Shown: piece by piece, positions 1 to 7,583 of the stretch
Layout of the letters: every line of letters begins with the position of its first letter
Position numbering within the stretch: the stretch's first letter is position 1
Assembly (NCBI GenBank): GCA_016791365.1
Contig: JAEUMT010000063.1
Coordinates: 1-37,036, forward strand
Length of the DNA stretch: 37,036 bases
Direction: 5' to 3'
From: Hyphomonadaceae bacterium
GTDB taxonomy: Bacteria > Pseudomonadota > Alphaproteobacteria > Caulobacterales > Aquidulcibacteraceae
The notes under the pieces: model-generated
Told to the model about the DNA's origin: nothing
What the model saw: only the letters and a program-made list of their open reading frames with translations
Databases searched by the model: none
Made by a program: the position numbers and the translations under genes

Positions 1-172
1 GCGTTGAACGCGCCGGCTTATTTGGACGCTTGCGCGAAGAGGGTTTGACGGCGTTATGGACCCCGGGCGTCCCGCCGGCCGGCTCTGGCGTGGGCCGGCG
101 GGACGCCGGCGGTCCATAACGCCGTCAAACCGTCTTCGCGAACGCTTCCAAATCAGCCGGCTCGTTCAACGC
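1..172. repeat. Imperfect inverted repeat spanning the fabD 3' end
   Basis: Positions 1-86 are a near reverse complement of 87-172. The outer arm (125-172) is the last 15 codons and stop of fabD. The mirror arm (1-48) reads as a diverged copy of the same codons, ending in TGA at 46-48. Six of 48 bases differ, all are transversions, and five change the amino acid. The centre is a GC-rich palindrome with TATGGACC/GGTCCATA ends (54-119), the same family as repeats at 2874, 25662 and 29593. It is either a true inverted duplication or a fold-back artefact at a contig edge; the window alone cannot decide. Confidence 0.8.
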
Positions 173-1066
173 CAACGCTTCGGCGTCCGGCGCGTTGCGC
201 TTGACCATGCCGCCAAGCTGCTTGCCGGCGCCGACTTCAACGAAGCGCGTGACGCCGCCCTCTGTCGCCATCCACTCAATGCTCTCGCGCCAGCGTACGC
301 GGCCGGTCACTTGCTCAACCAGAAGCTTGCGCACGGCTGTAGGTTCGTTTGTCGGACGCGCGGTGACGTTCGCCACCACCGGCACAACCAGCGGCGCGAT
401 CGCCGCTTGCGCCAGCGCTTCGGCCATTGCGTCAGCGGCCGGTTGCATCAGCGGCGAGTGAAACGGCGCAGAGACGTTCAGCGCGATGGCGCGAGCGCCC
501 TTCTCCTTCGCGTACGCCAGAGCCGCATCGATGCCGGCCTTCGAGCCCGAGATAACAACGTTACCGATATTGTTGTCGTTCGCGACGACGCACGGACCAG
601 CTTCGGCGCCCTTAGCGGCGATCTCCTCAGCCAGCGCCACATCGACCTTGCCGATCAGCGCCGCCATCGCGCCTTGGCCAACCGGCACGGCCGCCTGCAT
701 CGCGTTGCCGCGCGTCCGCAGCAGGCGTGCGGCGTCCGCGATTGTGAGCGCGCCGGCGGCGGCGAGCGCGGAGTATTCGCCAAGCGAGTGGCCCGCGACG
801 AACGAGGCCTTCGAGATGCTGACGCCGAATTCCTTTTCCAGCGCTCGCATCGCCGCGAGGCTTACAGCCATCAGAGCCGGCTGGGCGTTGGCGGTGAGCG
901 TGAGGTCCTCGGCCGGGCCTTCAAAGATCAATTTCGAGAGCTTTTCGCCGAGCGCCTCATCCACCTCCTGAAACACCTCACGGCTGGCGCCGAAGGCGTC
1001 ATGAAGACCTTTGCCCATGCCGGGCGCTTGGCTTCCCTGTCCGGGAAAAATGAAGGCTGTGCTCAT
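125..1066 (-). CDS. fabD: Malonyl-CoA:ACP transacylase (FabD)
   Basis: This 313-residue protein matches the usual FabD length. FabD moves malonyl from CoA to acyl carrier protein in the cytoplasm, supplying extender units for type II fatty acid synthesis. The oxyanion-hole motif GQGSQ is at residues 9-13. The nucleophile elbow GHSLGEYSA places the catalytic Ser at 94. A conserved Arg is near 119 and the partner His is at 203 (APFHSP). The start ATG at 1066 opens directly into the typical N-terminal strand. The gene lies 27 bp downstream of a small membrane protein gene on the same strand and is divergent from rpsF. Its 3' end is repeated in inverted form at the window edge. The identification is secure. 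Confidence 0.97.
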   Translation of the reverse strand: MSTAFIFPGQGSQAPGMGKGLHDAFGASREVFQEVDEALGEKLSKLIFEGPAEDLTLTANAQPALMAVSLAAMRALEKEFGVSISKASFVAGHSLGEYSALAAAGALTIADAARLLRTRGNAMQAAVPVGQGAMAALIGKVDVALAEEIAAKGAEAGPCVVANDNNIGNVVISGSKAGIDAALAYAKEKGARAIALNVSAPFHSPLMQPAADAMAEALAQAAIAPLVVPVVANVTARPTNEPTAVRKLLVEQVTGRVRWRESIEWMATEGGVTRFVEVGAGKQLGGMVKRNAPDAEALALNEPADLEAFAKTV

Positions 1067-1093
1067 GGCGCGCGGCGTACCCCCGTCGCATGG

Positions 1094-1384
1094 CTACGGC
1101 AAGTTTTGCGACCGCTTCCAGCGGAGCCGCAACCAAACGATCAGAGCGGAAACACCCGCCGCCAGCAGAAACCGCGGCGCTTCGCGCGCGCCCCAATTCA
1201 ACCAGTGATCGAAGTCGTAGTGCTCTGGGAAGGCCCTCTGTATGTTCACCACGATCGAGGCGTGAAACCCGACGGCGACGGCTACGTACCCGGCAAGACA
1301 GCGCCGCCAGGTCCGCCAAGACGGCAAAAACCACGCCGCCGCGACCCAAACATAGGCAAGCACGCCCTTCCCCCCATACCTCAC
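1094..1384 (-). CDS. Small hypothetical membrane protein
   Basis: A 96-residue protein with a GTG start preceded by AAGGG at a spacing of six. Two or three hydrophobic stretches are visible: about residues 6-19, 28-45 and 70-86. The C-terminus is basic, so it is probably an inner-membrane protein. I do not recognise the family. It sits 27 bp upstream of fabD on the same strand, so the two may be co-transcribed, and its start lies about 155 bp from the divergent rpsF start. The opposite strand also has long open frames here, but those translate into Arg/Pro-rich low-complexity sequence typical of shadow frames, so this frame is preferred. Confidence 0.6.
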   Translation of the reverse strand: MRYGGKGVLAYVWVAAAWFLPSWRTWRRCLAGYVAVAVGFHASIVVNIQRAFPEHYDFDHWLNWGAREAPRFLLAAGVSALIVWLRLRWKRSQNLP

Positions 1385-1400
1385 GCGATACCCTTAGCCC

Positions 1401-1429
1401 CTTGCTTCCGGGGCCGAAATGCGTATTTT
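1401..1429 (+). promoter_or_regulatory. Candidate promoter of the rpsF operon
   Basis: CTTGCT at 1401-1406 and TATTTT at 1424-1429 are separated by 17 bp. This resembles the alphaproteobacterial housekeeping promoter pattern. It lies about 110 bp upstream of rpsF, leaving room for a structured leader. It was read by eye only, and the region also overlaps the start of the divergent small membrane gene. Confidence 0.35.
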
Positions 1430-1448
1430 CCCCGCCTTCGCGATCCGC

Positions 1449-1506
1449 GGCCCCGGAGGCTTACCGCCGTCCGGGGTCCATCGTTTTGACCGGTCTTCCG
1501 CTGGTC
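1449..1506 (+). promoter_or_regulatory. Structured rpsF leader (possible S6:S18 autoregulatory RNA)
   Basis: Two hairpins can be drawn in the rpsF 5' leader. The first pairs 1449-1457 with 1470-1479, with one bulged base and a loop containing ACCGCCG. The second pairs 1488-1493 with 1501-1506 around a loop ending in TTCCG. Many bacteria regulate rpsF through an S6:S18-binding leader that exposes CCG trinucleotides, which makes this placement suggestive. The match to that motif is my inference and was not tested. Confidence 0.3.
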
Positions 1507-1539
1507 AGGGCGCCGCGGGTCCTAACGGAAGAGGAAAAC

Positions 1540-1944
1540 ATGGCATTCTACGAGCACGTGTTCATCGCACGTCCCGAGATCTCGCCCCAGCAAGTCGATA
1601 CGCTGGTCGAGGATCTCACCAAAAAAATCAAAGAACTTGGCGGCGCCACGACGAAGACCGAATATTGGGGTCTGCGTAACCTGACGTACCGCATCAAGAA
1701 GAACCGCAAGGGCCACTACGCGCTGATCAACATCGACGCTCCCGCGCCGGTGGTGCACGAGTTCGAGCGTCTGCTGCGCATCAACGAAGACGTGATGCGC
1801 TTCAAGACGATCCGCGTCGAAGCGCTCGACGAAGAACCCTCGCCGATCCTGGCCCGTCGCGACCGCGACGAGCGCCGCCGCTCGCGCCGCGAAGGCCGCG
1901 ATGGCGAAGATGGTCTCGGTGAATTTGAAGGCGGTGAGGAATAA
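1540..1944 (+). CDS. rpsF: 30S ribosomal protein S6
   Basis: This 134-residue protein opens with [15 protein letters not shown], the canonical S6 start. A longer open frame runs upstream, but ATG 1540 follows a good purine-rich site (GGAAGAGGAA) and matches the family N-terminus. S6 binds the central domain of 16S rRNA together with S18 in the small-subunit platform. The [13 protein letters not shown] and GHYALINID segments are typical. The C-terminal tail, from about residue 100, is very rich in Arg, Asp and Glu, as is common in alphaproteobacteria. It is the first gene of rpsF-rpsR-rplI, with two bases between its stop and the rpsR start. Confidence 0.97.
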   Translation: MAFYEHVFIARPEISPQQVDTLVEDLTKKIKELGGATTKTEYWGLRNLTYRIKKNRKGHYALINIDAPAPVVHEFERLLRINEDVMRFKTIRVEALDEEPSPILARRDRDERRRSRREGRDGEDGLGEFEGGEE

Positions 1945-1946
1945 TC

Positions 1947-2225
1947 ATGGCCCAAAAGCAAGCCAAAGGCGCCCCGAAGTTCAACATCTCGAACATTCCG
2001 GCCCGCCGTCCGTTCGGCCGCCGGCGCAAGGTGTGCCCGTTCTCCGGCGCCGCCGCGCCGAAGATCGACTACAAGGACGTGAAAATGCTCCAACGCTACA
2101 TCAGCGAAAAAGGCAAGATCGTCCCGGCGCGCATCACCGCCGTTTCCGCCAAGAAGCAACGCGAACTCGCGCGCGCCATTAAACTGGCCCGCGAACTCGC
2201 TCTGCTGCCGTTCGCCGTTCAGTAA
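1947..2225 (+). CDS. rpsR: 30S ribosomal protein S18
   Basis: A 92-residue protein of normal S18 length for alphaproteobacteria. The basic RRPFGRRRK segment is followed by CPFSG and [19 protein letters not shown], the conserved S18 core. S18 pairs with S6 on the 30S platform, and their adjacent genes reflect this. The start ATG follows GAGGAATAATC, so the ribosome site lies inside the end of rpsF and translation is probably coupled. Twelve bases separate it from rplI. Identification is secure. Confidence 0.97.
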   Translation: MAQKQAKGAPKFNISNIPARRPFGRRRKVCPFSGAAAPKIDYKDVKMLQRYISEKGKIVPARITAVSAKKQRELARAIKLARELALLPFAVQ

Positions 2226-2237
2226 GGAGGCACGCAC

Positions 2238-2813
2238 ATGCAAGTCATCCTTCTCGAACGCGTCGAAAACCTCGGCGCCATTGGCGACGAAGTAAAGGTG
2301 CGCGACGGCTACGCGCGCAACTTCCTGCTGCCCAACAAGAAAGCGCTCCGCGCCAACGACGCAAACCGCAAGGTTTTCGAAAGCAAGCGCGCTGAACTCG
2401 AAGCCCGCAACGCTGAAGCGAAAGCCGCGGCGGAAAAGGCCTCCGGCAAGATCGACGGCTCGTCTTACGTCCTCATCCGCTCGGCGGGTGAAGGCGGCCA
2501 GCTCTACGGCTCGGTTTCCTCGCGCGACGTCGCCGACGAAATCGTGAAGAGCGGCGCCAAGATCGATCGCAACGCGGTCGTTCTCGACAAGCCGATCAAG
2601 ACCATTGGCGTCTATGACGTCCGCGTGCGTCTGCACGCAGACGTCTCGGCGACGGTGAAGGTCAACGTGGCGCGCTCGGCTGACGAGGCCGAACGTCAAG
2701 CCAAGGGCGAAAACGTCATCGCCTCGGCTGTCGAAGCCGATCGTTCGGAAGCGGAAGCACAAGCCAAGGAATTGGCCGCCAACGCCTTCGTCGACACCTC
2801 GCCGCGCGAGTAA
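2238..2813 (+). CDS. rplI: 50S ribosomal protein L9
   Basis: A 191-residue L9, longer than the roughly 150 residues of E. coli L9 because of a charged Ala/Glu-rich C-terminal tail (from about 150), which is common in alphaproteobacteria. The N-terminal 23S rRNA-binding domain is clear: [13 protein letters not shown], then [12 protein letters not shown] near residues 28-39. A strong AAGGAGG site precedes the ATG. It is the last gene of the operon and is followed 25 bp later by an intrinsic terminator. Confidence 0.97.
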   Translation: MQVILLERVENLGAIGDEVKVRDGYARNFLLPNKKALRANDANRKVFESKRAELEARNAEAKAAAEKASGKIDGSSYVLIRSAGEGGQLYGSVSSRDVADEIVKSGAKIDRNAVVLDKPIKTIGVYDVRVRLHADVSATVKVNVARSADEAERQAKGENVIASAVEADRSEAEAQAKELAANAFVDTSPRE

Positions 2814-2837
2814 GGTCGAACGACGCGTTCAAAATCG

Positions 2838-2876
2838 AGGCCCGCGCATCGCAAGGTGCGCGGGCCTCTTTCTTAT
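2838..2876 (+). terminator. Rho-independent terminator of rpsF-rpsR-rplI
   Basis: A perfect 11-bp GC-rich stem pairs 2838-2848 (AGGCCCGCGCA) with 2857-2867 around an 8-base loop. It is followed by CTCTTTCTTA. It sits directly after rplI, as expected for the end of this operon. Confidence 0.9.
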
Positions 2877-3095
2877 GGACCGCCGGCGTCCCGCCGGCAT
2901 GCGCCAACGTTTGAATTGGCGTCATCCCCGGATTTAATCCGGGGCTGTCGAAGCACGACGCCACGCACTGACGGCTTCAGCAAACTCACGCCGCCTTCGA
3001 CAGGCTCAGGCTGACGCCGGTGGTTGATTGAGCGCGGTGGTTGAATTGGCGTCACCCTGAGCCCGTCGAAGGGCGACGCCACGCTGCGCCGCCAC
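2874..3095. repeat. Mosaic of dispersed repeats upstream of dnaB
   Basis: The 387-bp gap between rplI and dnaB holds no credible gene. At 2874-2905 is a half copy of the TATGGACC/GCCGGCGTCCCGCCGGC family. At 2911 and 3041 a segment beginning TTGAATTGGCGTCA occurs twice in direct orientation, each followed by a TCGAAG...CGACGCCACGC tail. The first copy contains the palindrome CCCCGGATTTAATCCGGGG (2926-2944). Between them, 2996-3017 is the inverted form of the CCTGAG..GTCGAAGG motif seen at 3056-3071. These look like nested non-coding repeats. Positions 3096-3200 show nothing further that I can name. Confidence 0.7.
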
Positions 3096-3200
3096 GACAC
3101 TGACTCGTCATTCCGCGTCAACAACAAAGACTCGTCAGGGACTCAGCAAAACCCGCGTCAAGGTTTCGGCGCGTCAACGATTGTAGCGCCGAATCGCATC

Positions 3201-4676
3201 ATGTTGGCGCCAATGTCGAACCAGCCCGCCCTCCCCTTAGCTCAGCCAGGCCAACAGCCGGCGCCGCGCAGCGCGCCCCACAATCTTGAGGCCGAGCAAG
3301 CGTTGCTGGGTGCGATCCTGTTCGACAACGAGACCATGAACCGGATCACGGCGCAGCTGAAAGAGCATCACTTCTACGATCCGGTGCACGGCCGCATTTT
3401 CGCGACCTGCGCCGACATGATCGGCGCCGGACAACTCGCCGACGGCGTGACGCTGAAAGAACGCTTCGCGCGCGACGGCGGCATCAAGGAAATCGGCGGC
3501 GCGCTCTATCTGATGAAGCTCCTGGAAAACGCGGCGCCGCTTTCGACACACGCGCAATCCTATGCCGAGCTGATCTATGATCTGGCGCTGCGCCGCTCGC
3601 TCATCCGCGTCGGCGGCGAGATTGTTGGATTGGCGGAAAATCCGCCCGAGGATAAAGACGCCCGCGAAATTATCGAAGAGGCCGAAAAGACCCTCTTCAC
3701 GCTCGCCGAAGCCGGGACGGCGAATAAAGGCTTTCAGGACTTCAAAACCGCGCTCACCGCATCGATCAATGTCGCGACAGCCGCGAAGAACCGAGGCTCA
3801 GACGTTTCCGGCATCACCTCTGGCTTCCGTGATCTGGATCACTTGCTGGGCGGCCTGCATGGCTCAGACCTCATCATTCTCGCCGGCCGTCCATCGATGG
3901 GAAAAACCGCTCTCGCGCTCAACATCGCCATGAATGTCGCCCTCGCTAAACAAAAAGGCGTCGAAGCAGGCGAGGAGCATTATGGCGGCACAGTCGGCTT
4001 CTTCTCGCTCGAAATGTCCGGCGAACAATTGGCGACACGTATCCTCTCGGACTTCGCCGAGATCGAGTCCCACAAGATTCGCCAGGGCAAGATCACGACC
4101 GACGAATATACGCGCCTCGCCGACAGCGCCATGACGCTGCAGACGCTTCCGCTACACGTCGATGAAACCGGCGGCATCTCGATCGCGCACCTGCACAATC
4201 GTGCGCGGCGCTTGAAACGTTCACCTTCGGGCCTCGACTTTATCGTCGTCGACTACCTCCAACTCGTCACCGCCTCCGGCAAGGTCGACGGCCGCGTCCA
4301 GGAAGTCAGCCAGATCACGCAAGGGTTGAAGGCGCTCGCCAAGGACCTGAACGTTCCGGTGCTGGCGCTTTCCCAGCTGTCACGTCAGGTGGAAAGCCGC
4401 GAAGACAAGCGCCCCCAGCTTTCAGACCTGCGTGAATCCGGCTCGATCGAACAGGACGCCGACATCGTCATGTTCGTCTATCGCGAAGAATACTACCTCA
4501 GCCGCGCCGAACCGGAGCAGAACACTGAGGATTGGATCAAATGGCGCGCAAAACTTGATGGCGTCGCCAACCGCGCCGAACTAATCATCGGCAAGAACCG
4601 CCACGGCCCCATCGAAACGGTGCACCTCAATTTCAAAGGACAGTTCACCCGCTTCTCCTCCCTCGCCCGCGCCTGA
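3201..4676 (+). CDS. dnaB: Replicative DNA helicase DnaB
   Basis: This 491-residue protein unwinds DNA ahead of the replication fork as a hexamer. The N-terminal domain begins with HNLEAEQALLGAIL (about residues 27-40). The RecA-like domain has Walker A GRPSMGKT at 229-236 and Walker B FIVVDYLQL at 347-355, followed by LSQLSRQVE and the Arg-finger region RESGSIEQDADIV. A short insertion (KQKGVEAGEEHYGG, near 250-263) follows Walker A, as seen in several alphaproteobacteria. The start could be ATG 3201 or ATG 3213; neither has a strong ribosome site. The C-terminal end overlaps the homology-supported beginning of alr. Confidence 0.96.
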   Translation: MLAPMSNQPALPLAQPGQQPAPRSAPHNLEAEQALLGAILFDNETMNRITAQLKEHHFYDPVHGRIFATCADMIGAGQLADGVTLKERFARDGGIKEIGGALYLMKLLENAAPLSTHAQSYAELIYDLALRRSLIRVGGEIVGLAENPPEDKDAREIIEEAEKTLFTLAEAGTANKGFQDFKTALTASINVATAAKNRGSDVSGITSGFRDLDHLLGGLHGSDLIILAGRPSMGKTALALNIAMNVALAKQKGVEAGEEHYGGTVGFFSLEMSGEQLATRILSDFAEIESHKIRQGKITTDEYTRLADSAMTLQTLPLHVDETGGISIAHLHNRARRLKRSPSGLDFIVVDYLQLVTASGKVDGRVQEVSQITQGLKALAKDLNVPVLALSQLSRQVESREDKRPQLSDLRESGSIEQDADIVMFVYREEYYLSRAEPEQNTEDWIKWRAKLDGVANRAELIIGKNRHGPIETVHLNFKGQFTRFSSLARA

Positions 4677-4764
4677 GCCGCCAAGGCTCGCGCGGCTCAA
4701 AGTCGATCACGCCGCCATCGTCGGGAACTGGAATTATTTCCGGAAGCTGGCGCCAAGCGCCGCC

Positions 4765-5730
4765 GTGGCGGCGGTTGTCAAAGCCGATGGGTATGGATTA
4801 GGCGCCGTTGGCGCGTCGCGCGCGCTGGCGCAAGCGGGCGCGCGCGTTTTCTTCACGGCGACAACACAAGAAGGCGCATGGGTGCGCCGCGCCTTGGGCG
4901 AAGGTCCGCAAATCTTCGTGCTCAACGGGCCGGCTGACGATCTTGATGTGCTTCAAAGCGCCAAGCTCACGCCGGTTTTGAACTCGCTTGCGCAGATCAA
5001 GCTCTGGGACGCGCGCGCGCCGGCGGCGCTGCACATTGATACCGGCATGAACCGTCTCGGCATCGGCCCCGAAGAACTGCCGCACGCCATGAGCGCGCTG
5101 AAAGATACATCGCTGGCGCTGGTGATGAGCCACCTCGCCTGCGGCTCTGGCTTGAAGCACCCGTTCAATGCCGTGCAGCTGCGCCGCTTCATCGACGCCT
5201 CGATGCTGTTTCCCCGCGCGCCGCTGTCACTCGCGGCGACGGCCGGAGCACTGATCGGCGCCGACTATCATTTCGATCTCATCCGCCCGGGCATCGGCCT
5301 TTACGGATCAGGCGCGCTTGACGCCGACACGCCGACACTCACCGCCGTCGCAACGATCGAGGCGCCCATCCTGCAAGTGCGCGATGCATTGCCAGGCGAA
5401 ACGTTCGGCTACGGCGCGACGTTCACCGCGGCTGAAAAGATGCGCACCGCAACCGTCGCGCTCGGCTACGCCGACGGCTACTTGCGGTCGCTCTCGGGTC
5501 GCGGCTATGGCGTGCTGGGGGGCGCAAAGCGCCCAATATTAGGGCGCGTCTCCATGGACCTCATCATCATCGACGTGACCGGCTGCGCCGAGGCGCAACC
5601 TGGCGCGATGGTCGAATTTCTCGGCCCCAACGCGCCGCTCGACGACATCGCGCAACTCGCGGGCACCGCGCCGTACGAAATTCTGACGACGTTTGCCGGC
5701 GCCGTCCGCAAGTCCGGAGTCCGCGCGTGA
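4765..5730 (+). CDS. alr: Alanine racemase (N-terminus uncertain, no canonical start)
   Basis: Alanine racemase is a PLP enzyme making D-alanine for peptidoglycan. The PLP Lys motif VVKADGYGLG, the GMNRLG motif, HFDLIRPGIGLYG and the catalytic Tyr region FGYGATF are all present. From the first available GTG (4765) the protein is 321 residues, with the PLP Lys at residue 6. That loses the usual first strand. The same frame continues upstream with clearly family-like sequence (ARLKVDHAAIVGNWNYF, about 4690-4740) to a TAA at 4582, yet contains no ATG, GTG or TTG. Only ATT 4630, ATC 4717 or CTG 4747 could initiate. Extended, the length would be about 350, normal for the family. It follows dnaB directly and is followed by a repeat and mlaE. 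Confidence 0.85.
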   Translation: MAAVVKADGYGLGAVGASRALAQAGARVFFTATTQEGAWVRRALGEGPQIFVLNGPADDLDVLQSAKLTPVLNSLAQIKLWDARAPAALHIDTGMNRLGIGPEELPHAMSALKDTSLALVMSHLACGSGLKHPFNAVQLRRFIDASMLFPRAPLSLAATAGALIGADYHFDLIRPGIGLYGSGALDADTPTLTAVATIEAPILQVRDALPGETFGYGATFTAAEKMRTATVALGYADGYLRSLSGRGYGVLGGAKRPILGRVSMDLIIIDVTGCAEAQPGAMVEFLGPNAPLDDIAQLAGTAPYEILTTFAGAVRKSGVRA

Positions 5731-5745
5731 TTCAAGCACGCACGA

Positions 5746-5874
5746 CCCTGCTCGCCCTCGATGGGCGAGCTGTCAGCGCGCGCAGCGCGATGACTGAGTG
5801 GGTGGCGCCTCGGACCCGCGCCTCCACCCACTCCGGCCGCTCCGCGGCCACCTCGCCCACCAAGGGCGAGGAGG
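5746..5874. repeat. Fold-back repeat with 19-bp terminal inverted repeats, copy 1
   Basis: The left end CTCGCCCTCGATGGGCGAG (5751-5769) and right end CTCGCCCACCAAGGGCGAG (5852-5870) are near-perfect inverses. A second copy lies at 26399-26534 with the same ends, the same ATGACTG and CCACCCACTCCGG internal blocks, and a variable middle. No protein is encoded. The right end carries the Shine-Dalgarno sequence used by mlaE. Confidence 0.8.
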
Positions 5875-5877
5875 AGG
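5872..5877 (+). promoter_or_regulatory. Shine-Dalgarno of mlaE, at the repeat edge
   Basis: AGGAGG sits seven bases upstream of ATG 5885. It immediately continues the right arm of the fold-back repeat (GGGCGAGGAGG). It decides in favour of ATG 5885 over an upstream in-frame ATG at 5798 that would translate the repeat itself. Confidence 0.7.
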
Positions 5878-5884
5878 CGGGCGC

Positions 5885-6658
5885 ATGATCAATCCATTCG
5901 CGCCCATCGGCCGCGGCGTGCTTTCAACGCTGGCTGAAATTGGCCGCTTCTCGGCCTTCGTCGGTCGCGCGCTCGCCGCGAGCGTTACGCCACCGCTGTT
6001 CTTCGGTCAGCTGCTGCGCCAAGTGATGCAGATCGGCTATTTCTCGCTGCCGGTCGTTGGCGTCACCGCCGTGTTTATCGGCGCGGCGCTTGCGCTCAAC
6101 ATCTATGTGGGCGGCGCACGCTTCAACGCTGAGCAATTCGTGCCGAACATCGTGGTGCTGGGCATCACGCGCGAGCTTGGCCCGGTGCTTGCGGGCCTCA
6201 TGCTTGCCGGCCGCGTCAGCGCCGGCATCGCCGCCGAGATCGGCACCATGCGCGTCACCGAACAGATCGACGCGATGACGACGCTCTCGACCGATCCGTT
6301 CAAGTATCTTGTCGCCCCACGTGTGTTGGCGGCGACCCTTACACTGCCCGTGTTGGTTCTGGTCGCCGACATTATCGGCGTCATGGGCGGCTATCTCGTC
6401 GCCGTGAACAGTCTCGACTTCAACGGCGCGGCGTACCTGCGCAACACGTTTGACTTCATGGAGCCGCAGGACGTCGTCCTGGGCTTGGTGAAAGCGGCCG
6501 TGTTTGGCTTCATCATCGCGACGGTAGGTTGCTATCAAGGCTACAGATCGAACGGCGGCGCCCTCGGCGTCGGCCGCGCCGCCACCAACGCCGTCGTCGT
6601 CGCCATCGTGCTCATCCTGATGGTGAACTACCTCATCACAGCGTTTTTCGTGGAGTGA
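5885..6658 (+). CDS. mlaE: MlaE-type ABC transporter permease
   Basis: A 257-residue integral membrane protein of the MlaE family, the permease of ABC systems that move phospholipids or other lipids between the inner and outer membrane. Hydrophobic segments are visible near residues 47-67, 87-107, 145-170, 195-215 and 228-252. The family signature around ELGPVLAGLMLAGR and AAEIGTMRVTEQIDA (about 98-127) is intact; this cytoplasmic loop contacts the ATPase. The start is set by AGGAGG at 5872. The ATPase gene follows after a 163-bp gap filled by a fold-back repeat. No MCE/MlaD substrate-binding gene is present nearby. Confidence 0.93.
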   Translation: MINPFAPIGRGVLSTLAEIGRFSAFVGRALAASVTPPLFFGQLLRQVMQIGYFSLPVVGVTAVFIGAALALNIYVGGARFNAEQFVPNIVVLGITRELGPVLAGLMLAGRVSAGIAAEIGTMRVTEQIDAMTTLSTDPFKYLVAPRVLAATLTLPVLVLVADIIGVMGGYLVAVNSLDFNGAAYLRNTFDFMEPQDVVLGLVKAAVFGFIIATVGCYQGYRSNGGALGVGRAATNAVVVAIVLILMVNYLITAFFVE

Positions 6659-6677
6659 GGCCGGTGGTTTTCACCTC

Positions 6678-6803
6678 ACCCATTCCCGGGGCGACGCGAA
6701 GCGGCGAGCTCGGGACCCATAAACACGAATCATCGAGAGCAATCTCAAGCGTGCGCGTTTATGGGCCCCGGACTGCTCGCTGTGCTCGCATCCGGGGATG
6801 GGT
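6678..6803. repeat. Fold-back repeat between mlaE and mlaF
   Basis: This 126-bp segment is an interrupted inverted repeat. Outer arms are ACCCATTCCCGGGG (6678-6691) and TCCGGGGATGGGT (6791-6803). Inner arms pair GGGACCCATAAACACG near 6712-6727 with CGCGTTTATGGGCCCC near 6755-6770. It fills most of the mlaE-mlaF gap and encodes no plausible protein. In the transcript it would form a long hairpin just before the mlaF ribosome site. Confidence 0.75.
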
Positions 6804-6821
6804 AGCGAGAGGCGTGACGCC

Positions 6822-7583
6822 ATGACAGCGAAACTCGAACTCAAGGCCATCAAGAAGAAGCTCCGCGGGCGCCAGGTGCTCGACGGTGTCGATGTTGACG
6901 TGAACCAGGGCCGATCGCTGGTCATCATCGGCGGCTCGGGCCAAGGCAAGTCGGTGACGCTGAAGTGTGCGCTGGGCTTGATGCGGCCTGACAGCGGCCA
7001 GGTCCTGGTCGATGGCGCCGATGTCACCAAGATGCCAGAAGAAATTCGCGCACGCGTCATGCGCAAGTTCGGCATGCTGTTTCAGGGCGGCGCGTTGTTC
7101 GACTCGCTCAGCGTCTGGGAAAATATCGCCTTCCGTCTCATCAACGCCGATCACGTGAACCGCACCGAAGCGCGCGAGCGCGCCATCGAAGCGATGCGCA
7201 AAGTCCGCCTCGCGCCGGAATTCGCCGACGTGCGCCCGATCGAGCTTTCCGGCGGCATGCAAAAGCGCGCCGGCCTGGCCCGCGCCATCATCGCCAAGCC
7301 CGATATCCTCTTCTTCGACGAGCCCACCACCGGCCTCGATCCGATCACCGCGGACGCCATCAACGATCTCATCGTCGAGATGGTGAAAGAACTGGGCTGC
7401 GCCGCCGTCTCGATCACGCACGACATGCCGAGCGCGCGCAAAATCGCCGACGAGATCGCCATGCTGCACAATGGCAAGATCGTTTGGCGCGGCCCAACGG
7501 CAATGCTCGACACCAGCGGCAACGCCATGGTCGATCAGTTCGTCGCCGGCCGCGCCGATGGGCCGATACAGGCCGTGGTGTGA
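6822..7583 (+). CDS. mlaF: MlaF-type ABC transporter ATP-binding protein
   Basis: A 253-residue ABC ATPase and the likely partner of the MlaE permease. Walker A GGSGQGKSV is at 37-45, the Q-loop region at 87-90 (FQGG), the signature LSGGMQKRAGLARA at 142-155, Walker B LFFDEPTTGLDP at 163-174 and the H-loop His at 200. The GGALFDSLSVWENIAF stretch is characteristic of MlaF/Ttg2A rather than other ABC ATPases. ATG 6822 is chosen because it follows GAGAGG and gives the family N-terminus; an upstream in-frame ATG at 6798 lies within repeat sequence. The stop overlaps the GTG of the next gene, so that gene is probably translated by coupling. Confidence 0.95.
   Translation: MTAKLELKAIKKKLRGRQVLDGVDVDVNQGRSLVIIGGSGQGKSVTLKCALGLMRPDSGQVLVDGADVTKMPEEIRARVMRKFGMLFQGGALFDSLSVWENIAFRLINADHVNRTEARERAIEAMRKVRLAPEFADVRPIELSGGMQKRAGLARAIIAKPDILFFDEPTTGLDPITADAINDLIVEMVKELGCAAVSITHDMPSARKIADEIAMLHNGKIVWRGPTAMLDTSGNAMVDQFVAGRADGPIQAVV

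Noticed and set aside
56-1489. A 477-codon plus-strand open frame across fabD and the rpsF leader
   Set aside because: It is antisense to a clear fabD, and the translation is Arg/Pro-rich low-complexity sequence with no family features.
1090-1539. Long N-terminal extension of rpsF in the same frame
   Set aside because: The extension is unlike S6, and ATG 1540 has a good ribosome site and the canonical N-terminus.
1716-2762. A 348-codon minus-strand frame opposite rpsF-rpsR-rplI
   Set aside because: It mirrors three certain ribosomal protein genes; such antisense frames are common in GC-rich DNA.
2874-3095. Possible CRISPR array upstream of dnaB
   Set aside because: Repeats are few, imperfect, in both orientations and without regular spacers.
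5744-5884. Extended MlaE start or a small gene in the repeat
   Set aside because: The frame simply translates the fold-back repeat, and the normal MlaE N-terminus and AGGAGG support ATG 5885.
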